Source of the DNA: Xanthobacteraceae bacterium
GTDB lineage: Bacteria; Pseudomonadota; Alphaproteobacteria; Rhizobiales; Xanthobacteraceae
Length of the DNA: 50,326 bases
NCBI GenBank assembly: GCA_030037895.1
Contig: JASHPW010000100.1
Location: forward strand, 1-50,326
Reading direction: 5' to 3'
Shown: positions 1 through 8,954 of the stretch, piece after piece
Position numbering within the stretch: position 1 is the first letter of the stretch
Layout of the letters: every line of letters starts with the position of its first letter
Program-made: the position numbers and the translations under genes
The notes under the pieces: generated by a model
Databases searched by the model: none
Seen by the model: only the letters and a program-made list of their open reading frames with translations
Told to the model about the DNA's origin: nothing

Positions 1-1
1 G

Positions 2-2410
2 TCAGGCGAGCTTGAGACCGGCGAACAGCGGCGCCTTCACCAGATCGAATATCATCATGAAGATGATCGCCGCGCCCAGCGCGGCGGCGACGATCCATGC
101 CGGCAGAGGCGTCATTCCGGTTCCCGTGATCGCCAGCGTCGAGGCGATCAGCAGGTCCGCCACCGACGAAAGAATGAGCCAAATGCTCGGAGGCGAGGAC
201 CACCAGTGTCGGCGATCCCGGTTGGTGTAGCAGGTCGCCTGGTTGCCGAAGACGATGAGAATGAAAGCCAGGGTTTGCAGCGCGCCGATGCCGAATCCCA
301 TCCGATATATGCCGAACGCCAGCACCAGCGTGCAGAACACCAACTCACCGAGCCCCACGAGGACGCCGCCGGCGGTGATCTTGTCGATCTGCCAGACGTT
401 CGGCGCCGGCGACGGCCTGACATTGTCGGTCGTCAGCGCCATGCCGAGGAAATCGCCCGTGATCATGATGAGCACCATCAGGAAGGGCGTCAGGATCGCG
501 TGTCCGGTCATGATCAGACCGGCCGCGAGGAACAGCGCCTGCACCGTTTTCTTCGTGATCGAATTCAGCGTGTAGCTGAGGATGCGCTGGAAGGTCATCC
601 GTCCGACCTTGACCCCGGCGACAATGCCGGCAAGCCCGGGCGTGGTGAGCACCAAGCCGGCGGCCGATTTCGCGACGTCGGTGGCCGTCGAAACCGCGAT
701 GCCCATCTGCGCCTGGCGCAGCGCCGGTGCGTCATTAGCGCCGTCGCCGCACATGCCGACGATGTGGCCGCGGGCCTCGAGCGCCTTGACCAGCTTGTAT
801 TTGTCCTCCGGCAGCACGCCGGCGAACACCGCATATTGGCTGGCATGGACCTGATCGGGAATCGGGCCGGGCGGACAGAGCGGACCGTCGAGTCCCACCT
901 CGTGGGCGACGATAGCCGCGGTCGTCGGCGCGTCGCCCGTCACCATCACGGTGCGCACGCCCAGAGCGCGCAGCTCGACGATGAGTTGCGCCGAGTCGGT
1001 GCGCGGCGGATCGCTGAGCGCGACCAATCCGGCCAGCGTCATCGCGCTCGGCGCTCCCGCCGCCACGGCCAATACCCGATATCCCTGCGCCTGGAGTTCC
1101 TCCGCCGCAGCGGTTGCCTCGGCCGACGGTTGAGCGAGCTTGCCAACCGCCGCGAAAGCGCCCTTCACGATCCGTTGCCACTCACCGCTCGCATCCGCCG
1201 CCGTTGCCGAGGACATCTTCGTCGCCGGGTCGAACGGCACGAATGCGACCAGCTTCGGCGTATCGGGCGTTTCCTGTCCCCTGGCGGCCGCCCGGATCGC
1301 GCCATCGACCGGATCCTGCCCGCCGTCCGAACTGGCCAGTTCGGCGAGCGTGAGCACATGCGCCTCGTCGAAACCGCGCATCGGGCGAATAGCGGTCACC
1401 GTCAGCGCGTTCCGGGTCAGCGTGCCCGTCTTGTCCGAACACAGCACGTCCATCGACGCGGCTTCGTCCACGGCGGACAGGCGGGTCGGAAGCACCCCCT
1501 GCTTGGCGAGGACGCGCGCACCGAGCGCGGCGGCGAGGGTGAAGGTTGCCGGCAGGGCGACGGGTATCGCCGCCAGAATGGCGGTCAGGCCGAGCGACAC
1601 GATGTCATCGAGCGGCATTTTGAGGACCGAGGCATAGCTGACCAACAGCACGATGACCAAGCCGTTCAACGCCGCCAGATTGCGCACGACGCGTAGAACA
1701 GCCCTCTGCTGAGAACTGACCACATGCGCGGCGCGAACAAGCTCCGCGGTCCGGCCAAATTTGGTTCGTGCGCCGGTCGCCGTCACCTCGGCGATACCTT
1801 CGCCGCGCCGGACCAACGCCCCCGCATAGGTTTGCACGCCGGCGCCGGCCTCGATGGGCACGGACTCTCCGGTCAACATGGATTGGTCGAGCAGAACTTC
1901 GCCGCCGGTCAGGCGTACATCCGCCGGGACCACGGCGCCGAGCGAAAGCTTCACGATATCGCCCGGCACCAGCTCGGCCGCCGGCATGGTCCTCCAAACC
2001 CCGTCGCGACGCACGGAGGCGTTTAGTGCAAGACGGGATCTCAGCGCGGCGAGGGTCGCCTGGGCGCGGCTTTCCTGGAACAGGCCGAGCGCCGCGTTGA
2101 ACACCAGAAGCGCGGCGATGATCGCGGCCTCGAGATGCTTGCCGAGCACCAATTCAAGCACGATGGCGGCTTCGAGCATCCACGGCACGGGGGCCCAGAA
2201 TTTCCCGAGCGCCATCCGGAATGGACGAACGCTCGTGTCCGGCATCGTGTTGGCGCCGAATGTCCTTAGCCGGTCGCGCGCCTCGTCGCTCGTCAGGCCC
2301 ATCTGAAGGCCGGTGCCCGGTTTGTCCCCCGATTGGGCGAGTCCCCTTGCAACTGGGTTGCCGCGAGCGGCCTTCCCACTTTCATGGTTTGCTTCGGCCC
2401 GTGCGGACAT
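2..2410 (-). CDS. P-type ATPase, plasma-membrane proton-pump (type IIIA-like)
   Basis: This is an inner-membrane cation pump driven by ATP. The 802-residue product has the P-type ATPase signatures in order: the actuator motif LTGES at about 179-183, the PVALP transmembrane motif at 283-287, the phosphorylation site CSDKTGT with Asp326, TGD at 491-493 and GDGAND at 555-560. Hydrophobic segments lie at about 75-110, 245-295 and in the last 200 residues. No N-terminal CxxC heavy-metal domain is present, and the PVALP motif with the short N-terminus fits the plasma-membrane H+-ATPase subfamily; Mg2+ transport or another ion is less likely but not excluded. The stop codon is at positions 2-4, so the gene is complete. 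It is divergent from the ArsC-like gene at 2528, with about 115 bases of shared upstream region. Proton specificity is inferred from the family. Confidence 0.85.
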   Translation of the reverse strand: MSARAEANHESGKAARGNPVARGLAQSGDKPGTGLQMGLTSDEARDRLRTFGANTMPDTSVRPFRMALGKFWAPVPWMLEAAIVLELVLGKHLEAAIIAALLVFNAALGLFQESRAQATLAALRSRLALNASVRRDGVWRTMPAAELVPGDIVKLSLGAVVPADVRLTGGEVLLDQSMLTGESVPIEAGAGVQTYAGALVRRGEGIAEVTATGARTKFGRTAELVRAAHVVSSQQRAVLRVVRNLAALNGLVIVLLVSYASVLKMPLDDIVSLGLTAILAAIPVALPATFTLAAALGARVLAKQGVLPTRLSAVDEAASMDVLCSDKTGTLTRNALTVTAIRPMRGFDEAHVLTLAELASSDGGQDPVDGAIRAAARGQETPDTPKLVAFVPFDPATKMSSATAADASGEWQRIVKGAFAAVGKLAQPSAEATAAAEELQAQGYRVLAVAAGAPSAMTLAGLVALSDPPRTDSAQLIVELRALGVRTVMVTGDAPTTAAIVAHEVGLDGPLCPPGPIPDQVHASQYAVFAGVLPEDKYKLVKALEARGHIVGMCGDGANDAPALRQAQMGIAVSTATDVAKSAAGLVLTTPGLAGIVAGVKVGRMTFQRILSYTLNSITKKTVQALFLAAGLIMTGHAILTPFLMVLIMITGDFLGMALTTDNVRPSPAPNVWQIDKITAGGVLVGLGELVFCTLVLAFGIYRMGFGIGALQTLAFILIVFGNQATCYTNRDRRHWWSSPPSIWLILSSVADLLIASTLAITGTGMTPLPAWIVAAALGAAIIFMMIFDLVKAPLFAGLKLA

Positions 2411-2527
2411 CGGCGTGTCTGTGTGGCAGGACTCTCGAAGTGGCGGATCGCGAGTGACAATCGATCATGCTATAGGCCTTGACGGTATTTCTCCTAGCGC
2501 ATTGCGCATGCGAGTGGGAATAGCCGC

Positions 2528-2887
2528 ATGTCCATCACCATCTACGGCATCAAGAACTGCGACACGATGAAGAAGGCGCGCGCGTGGCTGGACCAGTGCG
2601 GCGTCGACTATGTGTTCCACGACTACAAGACCGCCGGGATCGAACGCGGACGGCTGGAGCGATGGTGCAAGACGGTCGGTTGGGAAACATTGCTCAATCG
2701 TGCCGGCACGACCTTCCGCAAGCTGCCGGACAAGGCCAAAAGCGGTCTCGACGCCAAAAAGGCCGTGGCGCTGATGCTGGCGCAGCCGTCCATGATCAAG
2801 CGGCCGGTGCTCGAATTCGGCGGCGGCAAGCTGCTGGTTGGATTCAAGCCGGACATATACAGCGCCGCCTTGGCGGCGCGGAATTGA
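2528..2887 (+). CDS. ArsC/Spx/YffB-family reductase-like protein
   Basis: A 119-residue thioredoxin-fold protein of the ArsC-like family (YffB/Spx branch). The N-terminus has the family signature YGIKNCDTMKKA, with the single candidate redox cysteine at Cys10, and the C-terminal half has the RPVLE segment typical of the fold. Length matches YffB (about 115-120). YffB-type proteins are thought to be glutathione-dependent thiol reductases rather than true arsenate reductases, and no ars genes lie nearby, so an arsenate role is not supported. The ATG at 2528 gives a full-length family start. The next gene is an unrelated outer-membrane protein. Confidence 0.85.
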   Translation: MSITIYGIKNCDTMKKARAWLDQCGVDYVFHDYKTAGIERGRLERWCKTVGWETLLNRAGTTFRKLPDKAKSGLDAKKAVALMLAQPSMIKRPVLEFGGGKLLVGFKPDIYSAALAARN

Positions 2888-3127
2888 CCCGCGCCGCCGG
2901 CATCGAGTCCGGCGCCTCATTGCGTTTCTCACTTCCCCCTCGACCTCCTAATTCACGATTACCGTTCCATTAATAAACAAACATAGGGCCATTTTCCCGC
3001 CACCGGACGACCATGCTTTGTCCGAAGAACTGCGGTCTCTGCGGTGCGCACGACCGGGCAATCGGGTGGGTCGTTTTCGTTCATTCGAGCGAGGCTGAAG
3101 AGGTCGGGGGCGAGGCTGGAGGTCGAC

Positions 3128-3853
3128 ATGACATCGCGTGCGTTTGTTGGCGGACTTGCGTTCGCCGCCGGCACCGCTATTTCTGTTTTTTCGGCCGCCG
3201 CGGCCGATCTGCCGCCGGCGCCGGCGGCGACGCCGGTGGCGCCGGTCGCTTCCGCGCCCGAGGCGATCTACAACTGGACCGGCTTTTATCTCGGCGGTCA
3301 CCTCGGCGGCGGCCTCGCCGATTCCTCATGGAGCGACCCCTTTACGGGAGCAAACAACACGTTCAGCAACTTGAATTTCCTCGGCGGCGGGCAGGTCGGA
3401 GCAAATCTCCAGCTCAATATGCTGGTGCTCGGCGTCGAGGGCGATTTCAGTTGGGCGGACTTCAAGGGCACCGGCACCGATTCGATCGGCGACACCATCA
3501 ACACGAACGTGAACTGGACGTCGACCGTCACCGGCCGCATCGGCGCGGCGTTCGATCGCCTCTTGGTCTACGGCAAGGGCGGCGTCGCCTTCGCCCAGGA
3601 TCAGAGCGGCTTCACCGATACTTTCGCCAACAGCGCGAGCACCACTTTCCTGCGCACCGGCTGGACCGCCGGCGTCGGCCTCGAATACGCTCTGAACAAG
3701 AACTGGTCGGCCATGATCGAATACGATTATCTCGGCTTCGGTCCACAGGCGTTGAGTTTCACGACCCCGACGACTCCATCCTACACGTCGAACGCCAGCC
3801 TCAACGTCCAGGAAATCAAGGCGGGCGTGAATTTCCGTTTCGGCGGGCCGTGA
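3128..3853 (+). CDS. Outer-membrane beta-barrel protein (Omp25/31 / porin family)
   Basis: A 241-residue outer-membrane protein of the Rhizobiales Omp25/31-like family. The start at 3128 places a signal peptide directly at the N-terminus (MTSRAFVGGLAFAAG, then a cleavage region around SAAAADLP). An upstream in-frame ATG at 3044 would bury it behind 28 charged residues. After a Pro/Ala-rich linker, the phrase YNWTGFYLGGHLGGG marks the first strand of the barrel. Repeating Gly/aromatic amphipathic strands follow (GRIGAAFDRLLVYGKGGVAF, WTAGVGLEYALNKNWS), ending in a final strand with NFRFGGP. It stands alone, with 240 bases upstream and a hairpin repeat downstream. Pore function is not shown by the sequence; a structural or diffusion role in the envelope is inferred from the family. 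Confidence 0.85.
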   Translation: MTSRAFVGGLAFAAGTAISVFSAAAADLPPAPAATPVAPVASAPEAIYNWTGFYLGGHLGGGLADSSWSDPFTGANNTFSNLNFLGGGQVGANLQLNMLVLGVEGDFSWADFKGTGTDSIGDTINTNVNWTSTVTGRIGAAFDRLLVYGKGGVAFAQDQSGFTDTFANSASTTFLRTGWTAGVGLEYALNKNWSAMIEYDYLGFGPQALSFTTPTTPSYTSNASLNVQEIKAGVNFRFGGP

Positions 3854-4189
3854 GGATTTGAGATTTCCGAGCGCAATCCGCTGAGCCTGCGGGCCGCCGT
3901 GCGATCGTCGCGGCGGATCGGGCGAGCGGTCGGCTCTTGCAATCGGCAGCGGGAACGACCCGTGGCCGGCTCCCACTTGTCATTGACAAGGCCGGGCTGC
4001 TCGTCATGATCGCCGCCGTTTAGAGCATGATCCGGAAAAGTGGGAACCGGTTTTCCGAAAAGATCATGCTCCATCAATAAGTTAGCGCGCAATCCGATTC
4101 AATGCGATCGGATTGCTTGCTAGCGCAAGACGAACCGCGCTTCGATCCGACCGCGCCTGAATCTCAACCCGTCATGTTGCGGCTCAGCC
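3854..4189. other. Intergenic region holding a double-hairpin repeat
   Basis: This 336-base gap between the outer-membrane protein gene and nnrU holds no convincing gene. The main structure is the palindromic repeat at 4023-4116 described separately. The first part, about 3855-4010, is ordinary GC-rich spacer with no clear promoter. Confidence 0.6.
4023..4116. repeat. Composite double-hairpin intergenic repeat (module A + module C)
   Basis: Module A at 4023-4071 begins GAGCATGATCCGGAAAAG and ends with the complementary AAGATCATGCTC; its centre carries AACCGGTT. It is followed after about 17 bases by a second stem (module C), GCAATCCGAT at 4089-4098 pairing with ATCGGATTGC at 4107-4116. Module A recurs almost exactly at 8856-8904 and, with altered arms but the same core, near 31670-31713. 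Such palindromes are numerous in Bradyrhizobium-like genomes; their function (terminator, nuclease site or mobile REP-type element) is not known from this sequence. Confidence 0.85.
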
Positions 4190-4789
4190 ATGGGACTTGC
4201 CGTCGAAATCCTCGGGCTCGTTCTGTTCCTCGGTCCGCATGTGTTCGTGACCAGGCGCAAGGAGCGCGACGCGTTGATCTCGGGGATCGGGAGGGGGCCG
4301 TATCTCGGGCTGTTCGCGCTCATTTCGATCGTCGGCCTCGTGCTAATCGGATACGGCTTCGCGCGCTACCGCGCCGAGGGTCTCATCCCGTTGTGGTATC
4401 CGCCAGCATGGACGCGCCACATCGTCGAAGCGCTGATGTGGCCGGCGAGCATCGCGGTCGTGGCCGCCTACGTTCCCGGCAACATCAAGCGCACGCTCAA
4501 GCACCCGATGCTGGTCGGGGTCAAAACCTGGGCGGTCGCGCATCTTTGCGCCAATGGCGATCTCGGCGGCATCATCCTGTTCGGCTCGGTGCTTGCCTGG
4601 GCGGTCTATGATCGCATTACCTTGAAGCATCGTGCCGATCCGGGGGCGCCGCCGATTCCGGTCGGCGGCGGCCGCAACGACATCATCGCGGTCCTCGTCG
4701 GCACCATCGTCTACCTCGCGCTCGGCTTTGTATTCCACCCGATCGTCATCGGCGTGCCGGCGTTCGCAACGCCGGCGTTCGGGCATTGA
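4190..4789 (+). CDS. NnrU-family integral membrane protein
   Basis: A 199-residue inner-membrane protein of the NnrU family. Five or six hydrophobic segments are visible (for example [13 protein letters not shown] near the start, [33 protein letters not shown], and a final segment near residues 160-185). Family hallmarks are the early GPHV motif, the central W..HIVE..MW segment and [11 protein letters not shown]. NnrU was first described in denitrification loci, but it is widespread in Proteobacteria, and no denitrification gene is nearby, so its role here is unknown. The stop at 4787-4789 is two bases before the panB ATG, so the two genes are probably cotranscribed. Confidence 0.85.
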   Translation: MGLAVEILGLVLFLGPHVFVTRRKERDALISGIGRGPYLGLFALISIVGLVLIGYGFARYRAEGLIPLWYPPAWTRHIVEALMWPASIAVVAAYVPGNIKRTLKHPMLVGVKTWAVAHLCANGDLGGIILFGSVLAWAVYDRITLKHRADPGAPPIPVGGGRNDIIAVLVGTIVYLALGFVFHPIVIGVPAFATPAFGH

Positions 4790-4791
4790 CG

Positions 4792-5625
4792 ATGTCGGTG
4801 CACGAGGACATCCGGCGGCTGACCGCGCCCGACATCCGCGCCCGCAAGGGCGGCGAACCGATCGTCTGCCTGACCTCCTATCACGCGCACACCGCGCGCA
4901 TCCTCGACGCCTATTGCGACGTCATCCTGGTCGGCGACTCGCTCGGCATGGTGATGCACGGGCTCGAAACCACGGTGCCGGTGACCCTCGACATGATGAT
5001 CCTGCAGGGCCGCGCGGTGATGCGCGGCTCGAAACGGGCGCTGGTGATCGTCGATTTGCCGTTCGGCTCCTACGAGGCGTCCAAGGAGCAGGCGTTCGCC
5101 TCCGCCGCCCGGGTGCTGAAGGAGACCGGCTGCGGCGCGGTCAAGCTCGAAGGCGGCCGGCGGATGGCGGAGACCATCGCCTTCCTGGTCGAGCGCGGCG
5201 TGCCGGTGATGGGTCATGTCGGCCTGACCCCGCAGGCGATCAACGCGATCGGGTCGTTTCGCGCCCAAGGCCGCGAGGAGAGCGACTGGGCGCCGATCGA
5301 AGCGGACGCGCGCGCGGTGGCGGATGCCGGCGCCTTTGCGTTGGTGCTCGAAGCGATCGCCGAGCCGCTCGGCCGCCGCATCACCGCCGAGGTCCAGATC
5401 CCTACGATCGGCATCGGCGCGAGCGTAGCCTGCGACGGCCAAATCCTCGTGCTCGAGGATATGCTCGGGCTCTCGCCCCGCGTGCCGAAATTCGTCAAAC
5501 GCTTCGGCGATCTTGGTCCCGCGATCGAGCAAGCGGTGAAGACCTACGCGGAACAGGTCCGGGCGCGCAGCTTTCCCGGGCCCGAAAATATCTACCCGAT
5601 GCGGACGAAGAAAACGCAAGGCTAA
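4792..5625 (+). CDS. panB: 3-methyl-2-oxobutanoate hydroxymethyltransferase
   Basis: PanB catalyses the first committed step of pantothenate (vitamin B5/CoA) synthesis, transferring a hydroxymethyl group from methylene-tetrahydrofolate to 2-oxoisovalerate to make ketopantoate. The 277-residue product has the family motifs [11 protein letters not shown] (residues around 45-55, Mg2+/substrate region), KLEGG, and [11 protein letters not shown]. Its length matches the usual 265-280. A TTG two codons earlier (4786) overlaps the nnrU stop, but the ATG at 4792 fits PanB N-termini. The gene lies immediately behind nnrU. The next pathway enzyme, panC, is at the far end of the window on the opposite strand, so the two are not in one operon here. 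Confidence 0.95.
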   Translation: MSVHEDIRRLTAPDIRARKGGEPIVCLTSYHAHTARILDAYCDVILVGDSLGMVMHGLETTVPVTLDMMILQGRAVMRGSKRALVIVDLPFGSYEASKEQAFASAARVLKETGCGAVKLEGGRRMAETIAFLVERGVPVMGHVGLTPQAINAIGSFRAQGREESDWAPIEADARAVADAGAFALVLEAIAEPLGRRITAEVQIPTIGIGASVACDGQILVLEDMLGLSPRVPKFVKRFGDLGPAIEQAVKTYAEQVRARSFPGPENIYPMRTKKTQG

Positions 5626-5770
5626 CTGCCGCGACTGCAGGTTGGGCAATGGCGGCAAGGCCCATATGCGGCTTTGCCTTGCTCATGCCACATGATTGGG
5701 CTAACTCACACAAGAAATTGGTATTTTCCGGAACATGGCGAGCACGAGGCTGGCGCCGGGGGCAGGGTCC

Positions 5771-6424
5771 GTGGCCGATATCTTCCAGGAAGTCGACGAG
5801 GAAGTCCGTCGCGAGAAGCTCCAGAGGCTGTGGGAGCGCTACGGCAATTACGCCATTGCCGCGTGCGTTCTTATTGTCGTTGGGGTCGGCGCGTGGCGCG
5901 GCTACGAATGGTGGGAAACAAAAAAGGCGATTGCAGCGGGCGCCGCCTTCGAGCAAGCGGCGACATTGGCGGAAGCGGGCCAGCATCAGGAAGCGGAGGC
6001 CGCCTTTGCCAAGCTCGCAACTGACGGGACCGCCGGGTATCGCGTGCTCGCGCGTCTGCGCGAGGCCGCCGAGATCGCGCGGACCGACCGCGCCGCCGCG
6101 GTCAAGGCCTATGAGGAAATCGCCGCCGATACGAGCGTCGGACCAGTCATCCGGGATCTCGCCACGCTGCGCGCCGGCTTCCTGCTTCTCGATAGCGCCT
6201 CTTACGGCGACATGCGGGCGCGCCTTGCACCTTTGACGGGGCCTGAACGGACCTTCCGCCACAGCGCACGCGAATTGCTGGCGCTGTCGGCCTGGAAGGA
6301 GGGCGATATGGGTGCGGCGCGACAATGGACCGACGTTATCATCACCGATCCGCAAACGCCGCCAGGCACGCGCAGCCGCGCGGAAATCCTGAGCGAGCTG
6401 ATCGCGGAGAGCGGCAAGGGCTGA
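5771..6424 (+). CDS. YfgM-like membrane-anchored TPR protein
   Basis: A 217-residue protein from the GTG start chosen here (an upstream ATG at 5735 adds 12 residues). The start is preferred because relatives begin with ADIF-EVDEEVRREK, as seen directly after this GTG. Domains: a charged cytoplasmic N-terminus, one transmembrane helix at about residues 25-45 (YAIAACVLIVVGVGAW), then a periplasmic alpha-helical repeat region (DUF2133/YfgM-like, TPR-related) to the end. YfgM associates with the SecYEG translocon and periplasmic chaperones in E. coli, and a similar role is inferred. It sits upstream of a lipoprotein and der, the usual neighbourhood for this family. The lipoprotein start follows its stop by three bases, suggesting an operon. 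Confidence 0.75.
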   Translation: MADIFQEVDEEVRREKLQRLWERYGNYAIAACVLIVVGVGAWRGYEWWETKKAIAAGAAFEQAATLAEAGQHQEAEAAFAKLATDGTAGYRVLARLREAAEIARTDRAAAVKAYEEIAADTSVGPVIRDLATLRAGFLLLDSASYGDMRARLAPLTGPERTFRHSARELLALSAWKEGDMGAARQWTDVIITDPQTPPGTRSRAEILSELIAESGKG

Positions 6425-6427
6425 AAG

Positions 6428-7027
6428 ATGCCGATGCGATGCGCGTCCTCGCTGCTCCGAGCGGGTTTGGCGCTCGCCGTCGTTCTTGCATTGGGCGCCT
6501 GTACCCCCGGTGGCCAGTTCGACCCGACCAACGTGTTCGACGCCGACATATTCAATACCAAGAAAAAAATTCCCGGCGAGCGCGAGCCGCTGTTCCCCAG
6601 CGGCGTGCCCGGCGCGGAGACCGGCGTGCCGCCAGACCTCGTGAAAGGCTACCAGCCGCCGCCCGAGCAGGCGGCAGACAACAGTGACGCCGCGGCCAAG
6701 TCCGCAGCAGTGGCGGCAGCGGCGCCGGAGAAGCCGAAGCCAAGGCTGAAGCTGAAGCCGAAACCCAAGCCGAAGCCAAAACCGCAGGTCGCGGGTGTGT
6801 CGGCACCGTCGCAGCAGCAGCAGGATCCGGTGTGGAATCGGGTGCCGGTGCAGACCAATTGGCCGGCTCCACCGCAAACGGGTTCGGCGCAGACCAATTG
6901 GCCGGCCCCGCCGCAAACGAGTTCGGCGCAGACCAATTGGCCGGCCCCGCCGCCGACTACGCCGGCCCAGCAGCCGGCGCAATCGATCTGGCCGAATCCT
7001 CCGGCGCCCGCGACGGCCCCGAACTAA
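6428..7027 (+). CDS. Pro/Lys-rich repeat lipoprotein upstream of der
   Basis: A 199-residue predicted lipoprotein of unknown function. The N-terminus is a lipoprotein signal ending in the lipobox LGAC, with Cys at about residue 25. A short conserved-looking segment follows ([19 protein letters not shown], then FPSGVPG and [12 protein letters not shown]), which resembles small lipoproteins found at this position in Bradyrhizobium relatives. The remainder is low complexity: an Ala-rich stretch, a KP repeat ([10 protein letters not shown]), and three copies of the 13-residue unit [13 protein letters not shown]. The C-terminus looks disordered and could span or bind the cell wall, but that is inference. 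It sits between the YfgM-like gene and der, where many alphaproteobacteria carry the beta-propeller lipoprotein BamB. It is not a BamB. Confidence 0.75.
   Translation: MPMRCASSLLRAGLALAVVLALGACTPGGQFDPTNVFDADIFNTKKKIPGEREPLFPSGVPGAETGVPPDLVKGYQPPPEQAADNSDAAAKSAAVAAAAPEKPKPRLKLKPKPKPKPKPQVAGVSAPSQQQQDPVWNRVPVQTNWPAPPQTGSAQTNWPAPPQTSSAQTNWPAPPPTTPAQQPAQSIWPNPPAPATAPN
6851..6967 (+). repeat. Three tandem 39-base units inside the lipoprotein gene
   Basis: Units start at 6851, 6890 and 6929, each opening CAGACCAATTGGCCGGC. The period is 39 bases (13 codons), so changes in copy number keep the reading frame. Units 1 and 2 are nearly identical; unit 3 diverges in its second half. Recent duplication is the simplest explanation, and copy number may vary between strains. 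Confidence 0.9.
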
Positions 7028-7176
7028 GCTGCGGCCGACGCCACATTCCGCAGGGGACGATGAGGCCGTCGGCCCGGACTATCCGTCGCGCACGTAACCA
7101 TGTAAGCCGCGGAAAATTGCGTGCCGGGCGACAGTCATTCTTGAGCCGTGCCGCCGCTGCCGACGAAGCCGTCATC

Positions 7177-8550
7177 ATGACTTTCACCGTCGCCATTGTC
7201 GGTCGGCCCAATGTCGGCAAATCGACCTTGTTCAACCGGCTCGTCGGCGCGCGCCACGCGCTTGTCGACGATGAACCGGGGGTCACGCGGGATCGGAGGG
7301 AAGGAAAGGGGAAGCTCGGCGATCTGTCCTTCACGGTGATCGACACGGCGGGGCTTGGTGATGCGGACCGTGACAGCCTGTCCGGGAAGATGCAGGCGCA
7401 GACCGCAGCGGCCATGGCGCAGGCCGACGTCGTGCTCTTCCTCGTCGACGCGCGTGCCGGCGTCACGGCGGACGACTGCGCCTTCGCTGCGCTCGTGCGC
7501 AGATCGGGCAAGCCGGTGATCCTGGTCGCGAACAAGAGCGAGGGGCGCGCCGGCGCAGCGGGTGTGCTCGACTTCCACGCGCTCGGGCTCGGCGATCCGC
7601 TCGCCATCAGTGCCGAGCACGGCGAGAGGCTGGCCGATCTCTATGACGCGCTCCGCGCGGCATTGCCCGAAGCGACCGCCGAGCGCGAGCGCGAAGCGGA
7701 TGCCGGTGCTGCGGCTGCGGCGGCGGACGTTCCGATCCGCATCGCCGTCGTCGGCCGACCCAATACCGGGAAATCGACGCTGATCAACCGGTTGCTCGGC
7801 GCGGAACGATTGCTGACCGGCCCCGAGCCCGGCATCACGCGCGACGCGATCGCGGTCGATCTCAAATGGCGGGGCCGCCATTTTCGCCTCCACGATACCG
7901 CCGGGCTGCGCCGTCGCGCGCGCATCGTGGAAAAGCTCGAGAAACTTTCGGTCGCCGATGCGCTCAACGCCATCCGCTTCGCCGAAGTGGTGATCCTGCT
8001 CGTCGATGCGCAGGCGCCGTTCGAAGAACAGGATATCCGCATTGCCGACCTGGTCGAGCGGGAGGGACGCGCCCTCGTCATCGGGGTCAACAAAGTGGAT
8101 TTGATCGAGCGACTATCCGGCGTTCGATCGCGGCTGCGCGAGGAAACCGATCGCCTGTTGCCGCAGGTCAAGGGCGTGCCGGTCGTCGCTTTGTCGGCGC
8201 GCACGGGCGAGGGGCTCGATCGGCTGATGAGGGCGGTGATGGAGAGTCATGCCGTCTGGAACCGCCGCGTGCCGACCGCCGCGCTCAATCGTTTCCTCGC
8301 GCAGGCGGTCGCGGCGCATTCCCCGCCCGCCGCCCAAGGCCGCCGTCCCCGCCTCGATTACATCACGCAGCCGAAAGCGCGGCCGCCGACCTTCGTCCTG
8401 TTTTCTTCGCGCGCGCACGCGCTGCCCGAAACCTATCGGCGTTATCTGGTCAACGGTCTGCGCGAAAGCTTCGCGTTGCCGGGCACGCCGATCCGCCTGA
8501 CGCTGCGCAGCAAGGCCAATCCTTATGCCGGCCGTAAGCGCCATCGCTGA
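7177..8550 (+). CDS. der: Ribosome biogenesis GTPase Der
   Basis: Der (EngA) is the essential tandem-GTPase needed for maturation of the 50S subunit. The 457-residue product starts at ATG 7177 with [15 protein letters not shown], the first P-loop at residues 8-15; the second P-loop GRPNTGKS is at 193-200. Each G domain has its DTAGL switch-II motif, and the NKVD/NKSE specificity motifs are visible. A C-terminal KH-like domain follows (about 360-457) with the family phrases [14 protein letters not shown] and [10 protein letters not shown], ending in a basic tail. The open frame runs upstream to 6832, but that part overlaps the lipoprotein gene in another frame and is not homologous. It lies about 150 bases after the lipoprotein gene. 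Confidence 0.96.
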   Translation: MTFTVAIVGRPNVGKSTLFNRLVGARHALVDDEPGVTRDRREGKGKLGDLSFTVIDTAGLGDADRDSLSGKMQAQTAAAMAQADVVLFLVDARAGVTADDCAFAALVRRSGKPVILVANKSEGRAGAAGVLDFHALGLGDPLAISAEHGERLADLYDALRAALPEATAEREREADAGAAAAAADVPIRIAVVGRPNTGKSTLINRLLGAERLLTGPEPGITRDAIAVDLKWRGRHFRLHDTAGLRRRARIVEKLEKLSVADALNAIRFAEVVILLVDAQAPFEEQDIRIADLVEREGRALVIGVNKVDLIERLSGVRSRLREETDRLLPQVKGVPVVALSARTGEGLDRLMRAVMESHAVWNRRVPTAALNRFLAQAVAAHSPPAAQGRRPRLDYITQPKARPPTFVLFSSRAHALPETYRRYLVNGLRESFALPGTPIRLTLRSKANPYAGRKRHR

Positions 8551-8953
8551 GGATCGCTCCAAGGCCCGTTGAGCGCATAATGCTGGAGAAAAGGCGGGCG
8601 GAGTCCGGTGCCTGGAAGCACTGAAGAGCGCTGCGCTCAGTGCGCGCCCCCCTCCTTGGTCCTCCCCCTTTCAGGGGGAGGAAAGAGAAAACGAGCTGTT
8701 TTCCTTCCCACTGAACCGGTTTTCCCTCCGTCTGATTTTCTCTCCTCCCTGATTTCTCTCCCTCCCCCTGAAAGGGGGAGGGGGTCTTTGTTGGGGAGGG
8801 GGTCTGCTGAGTCGAAGATTCCTCCTGATTCAGCGAATAGTGAAAGCGGGTCCCAGAGCATGATCCGGAAAAGTGGAAACCGGTTTTCCGAAAAGATCAT
8901 GCTCCACCAAGAAGCTGGAGCGGGATGACGATTCGAAGATAAGTCATCCCGCT
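8551..8953. other. Repeat-rich spacer between convergent der and SDR genes
   Basis: No gene is supported in this 403-base gap. It holds a large imperfect inverted repeat (8660-8784) and a double-hairpin repeat (8856-8954). The last hairpin touches the stop codon of the leftward SDR gene, so the region probably ends transcripts from both sides. Confidence 0.7.
8660..8784. repeat. Imperfect inverted repeat, about 125 bases, with C/G-rich hairpins at both ends
   Basis: The left end is a hairpin TCCTCCCCCT-TTC-AGGGGGAGGA (8660-8682) followed by AAGAGAAA. The right end is its reverse image, TTTCTCTC then CCCTCCCCCT-GAA-AGGGGGAGGG (8760-8782). The arms therefore match over about 30 bases in opposite orientation, with a pyrimidine-rich centre of about 70 bases. 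This is the shape of a small non-coding MITE-like element. No coding sequence or transposase is present. Related C/G-run hairpins occur at 45794-45810 and near 49708. Confidence 0.7.
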
Positions 8954-8954
8954 C
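8856..8954. repeat. Composite double-hairpin intergenic repeat (module A + module B)
   Basis: Module A (8856-8904) is almost identical to 4023-4071. It is followed by module B, GAGCGGGATGAC at 8918 pairing with GTCATCCCGCTC ending at 8954, with a loop rich in TTCGAA. The final base of B overlaps the TAG stop of the leftward SDR gene (8954-8956), so module B can act as that gene's terminator stem. Module B recurs at 31617-31653. Confidence 0.85.

Noticed and set aside
2528-2887. Arsenate reductase (arsC) as the name for the ArsC-family gene
   Set aside because: No ars operon genes are nearby and the sequence matches the YffB/Spx branch better than true ArsC.
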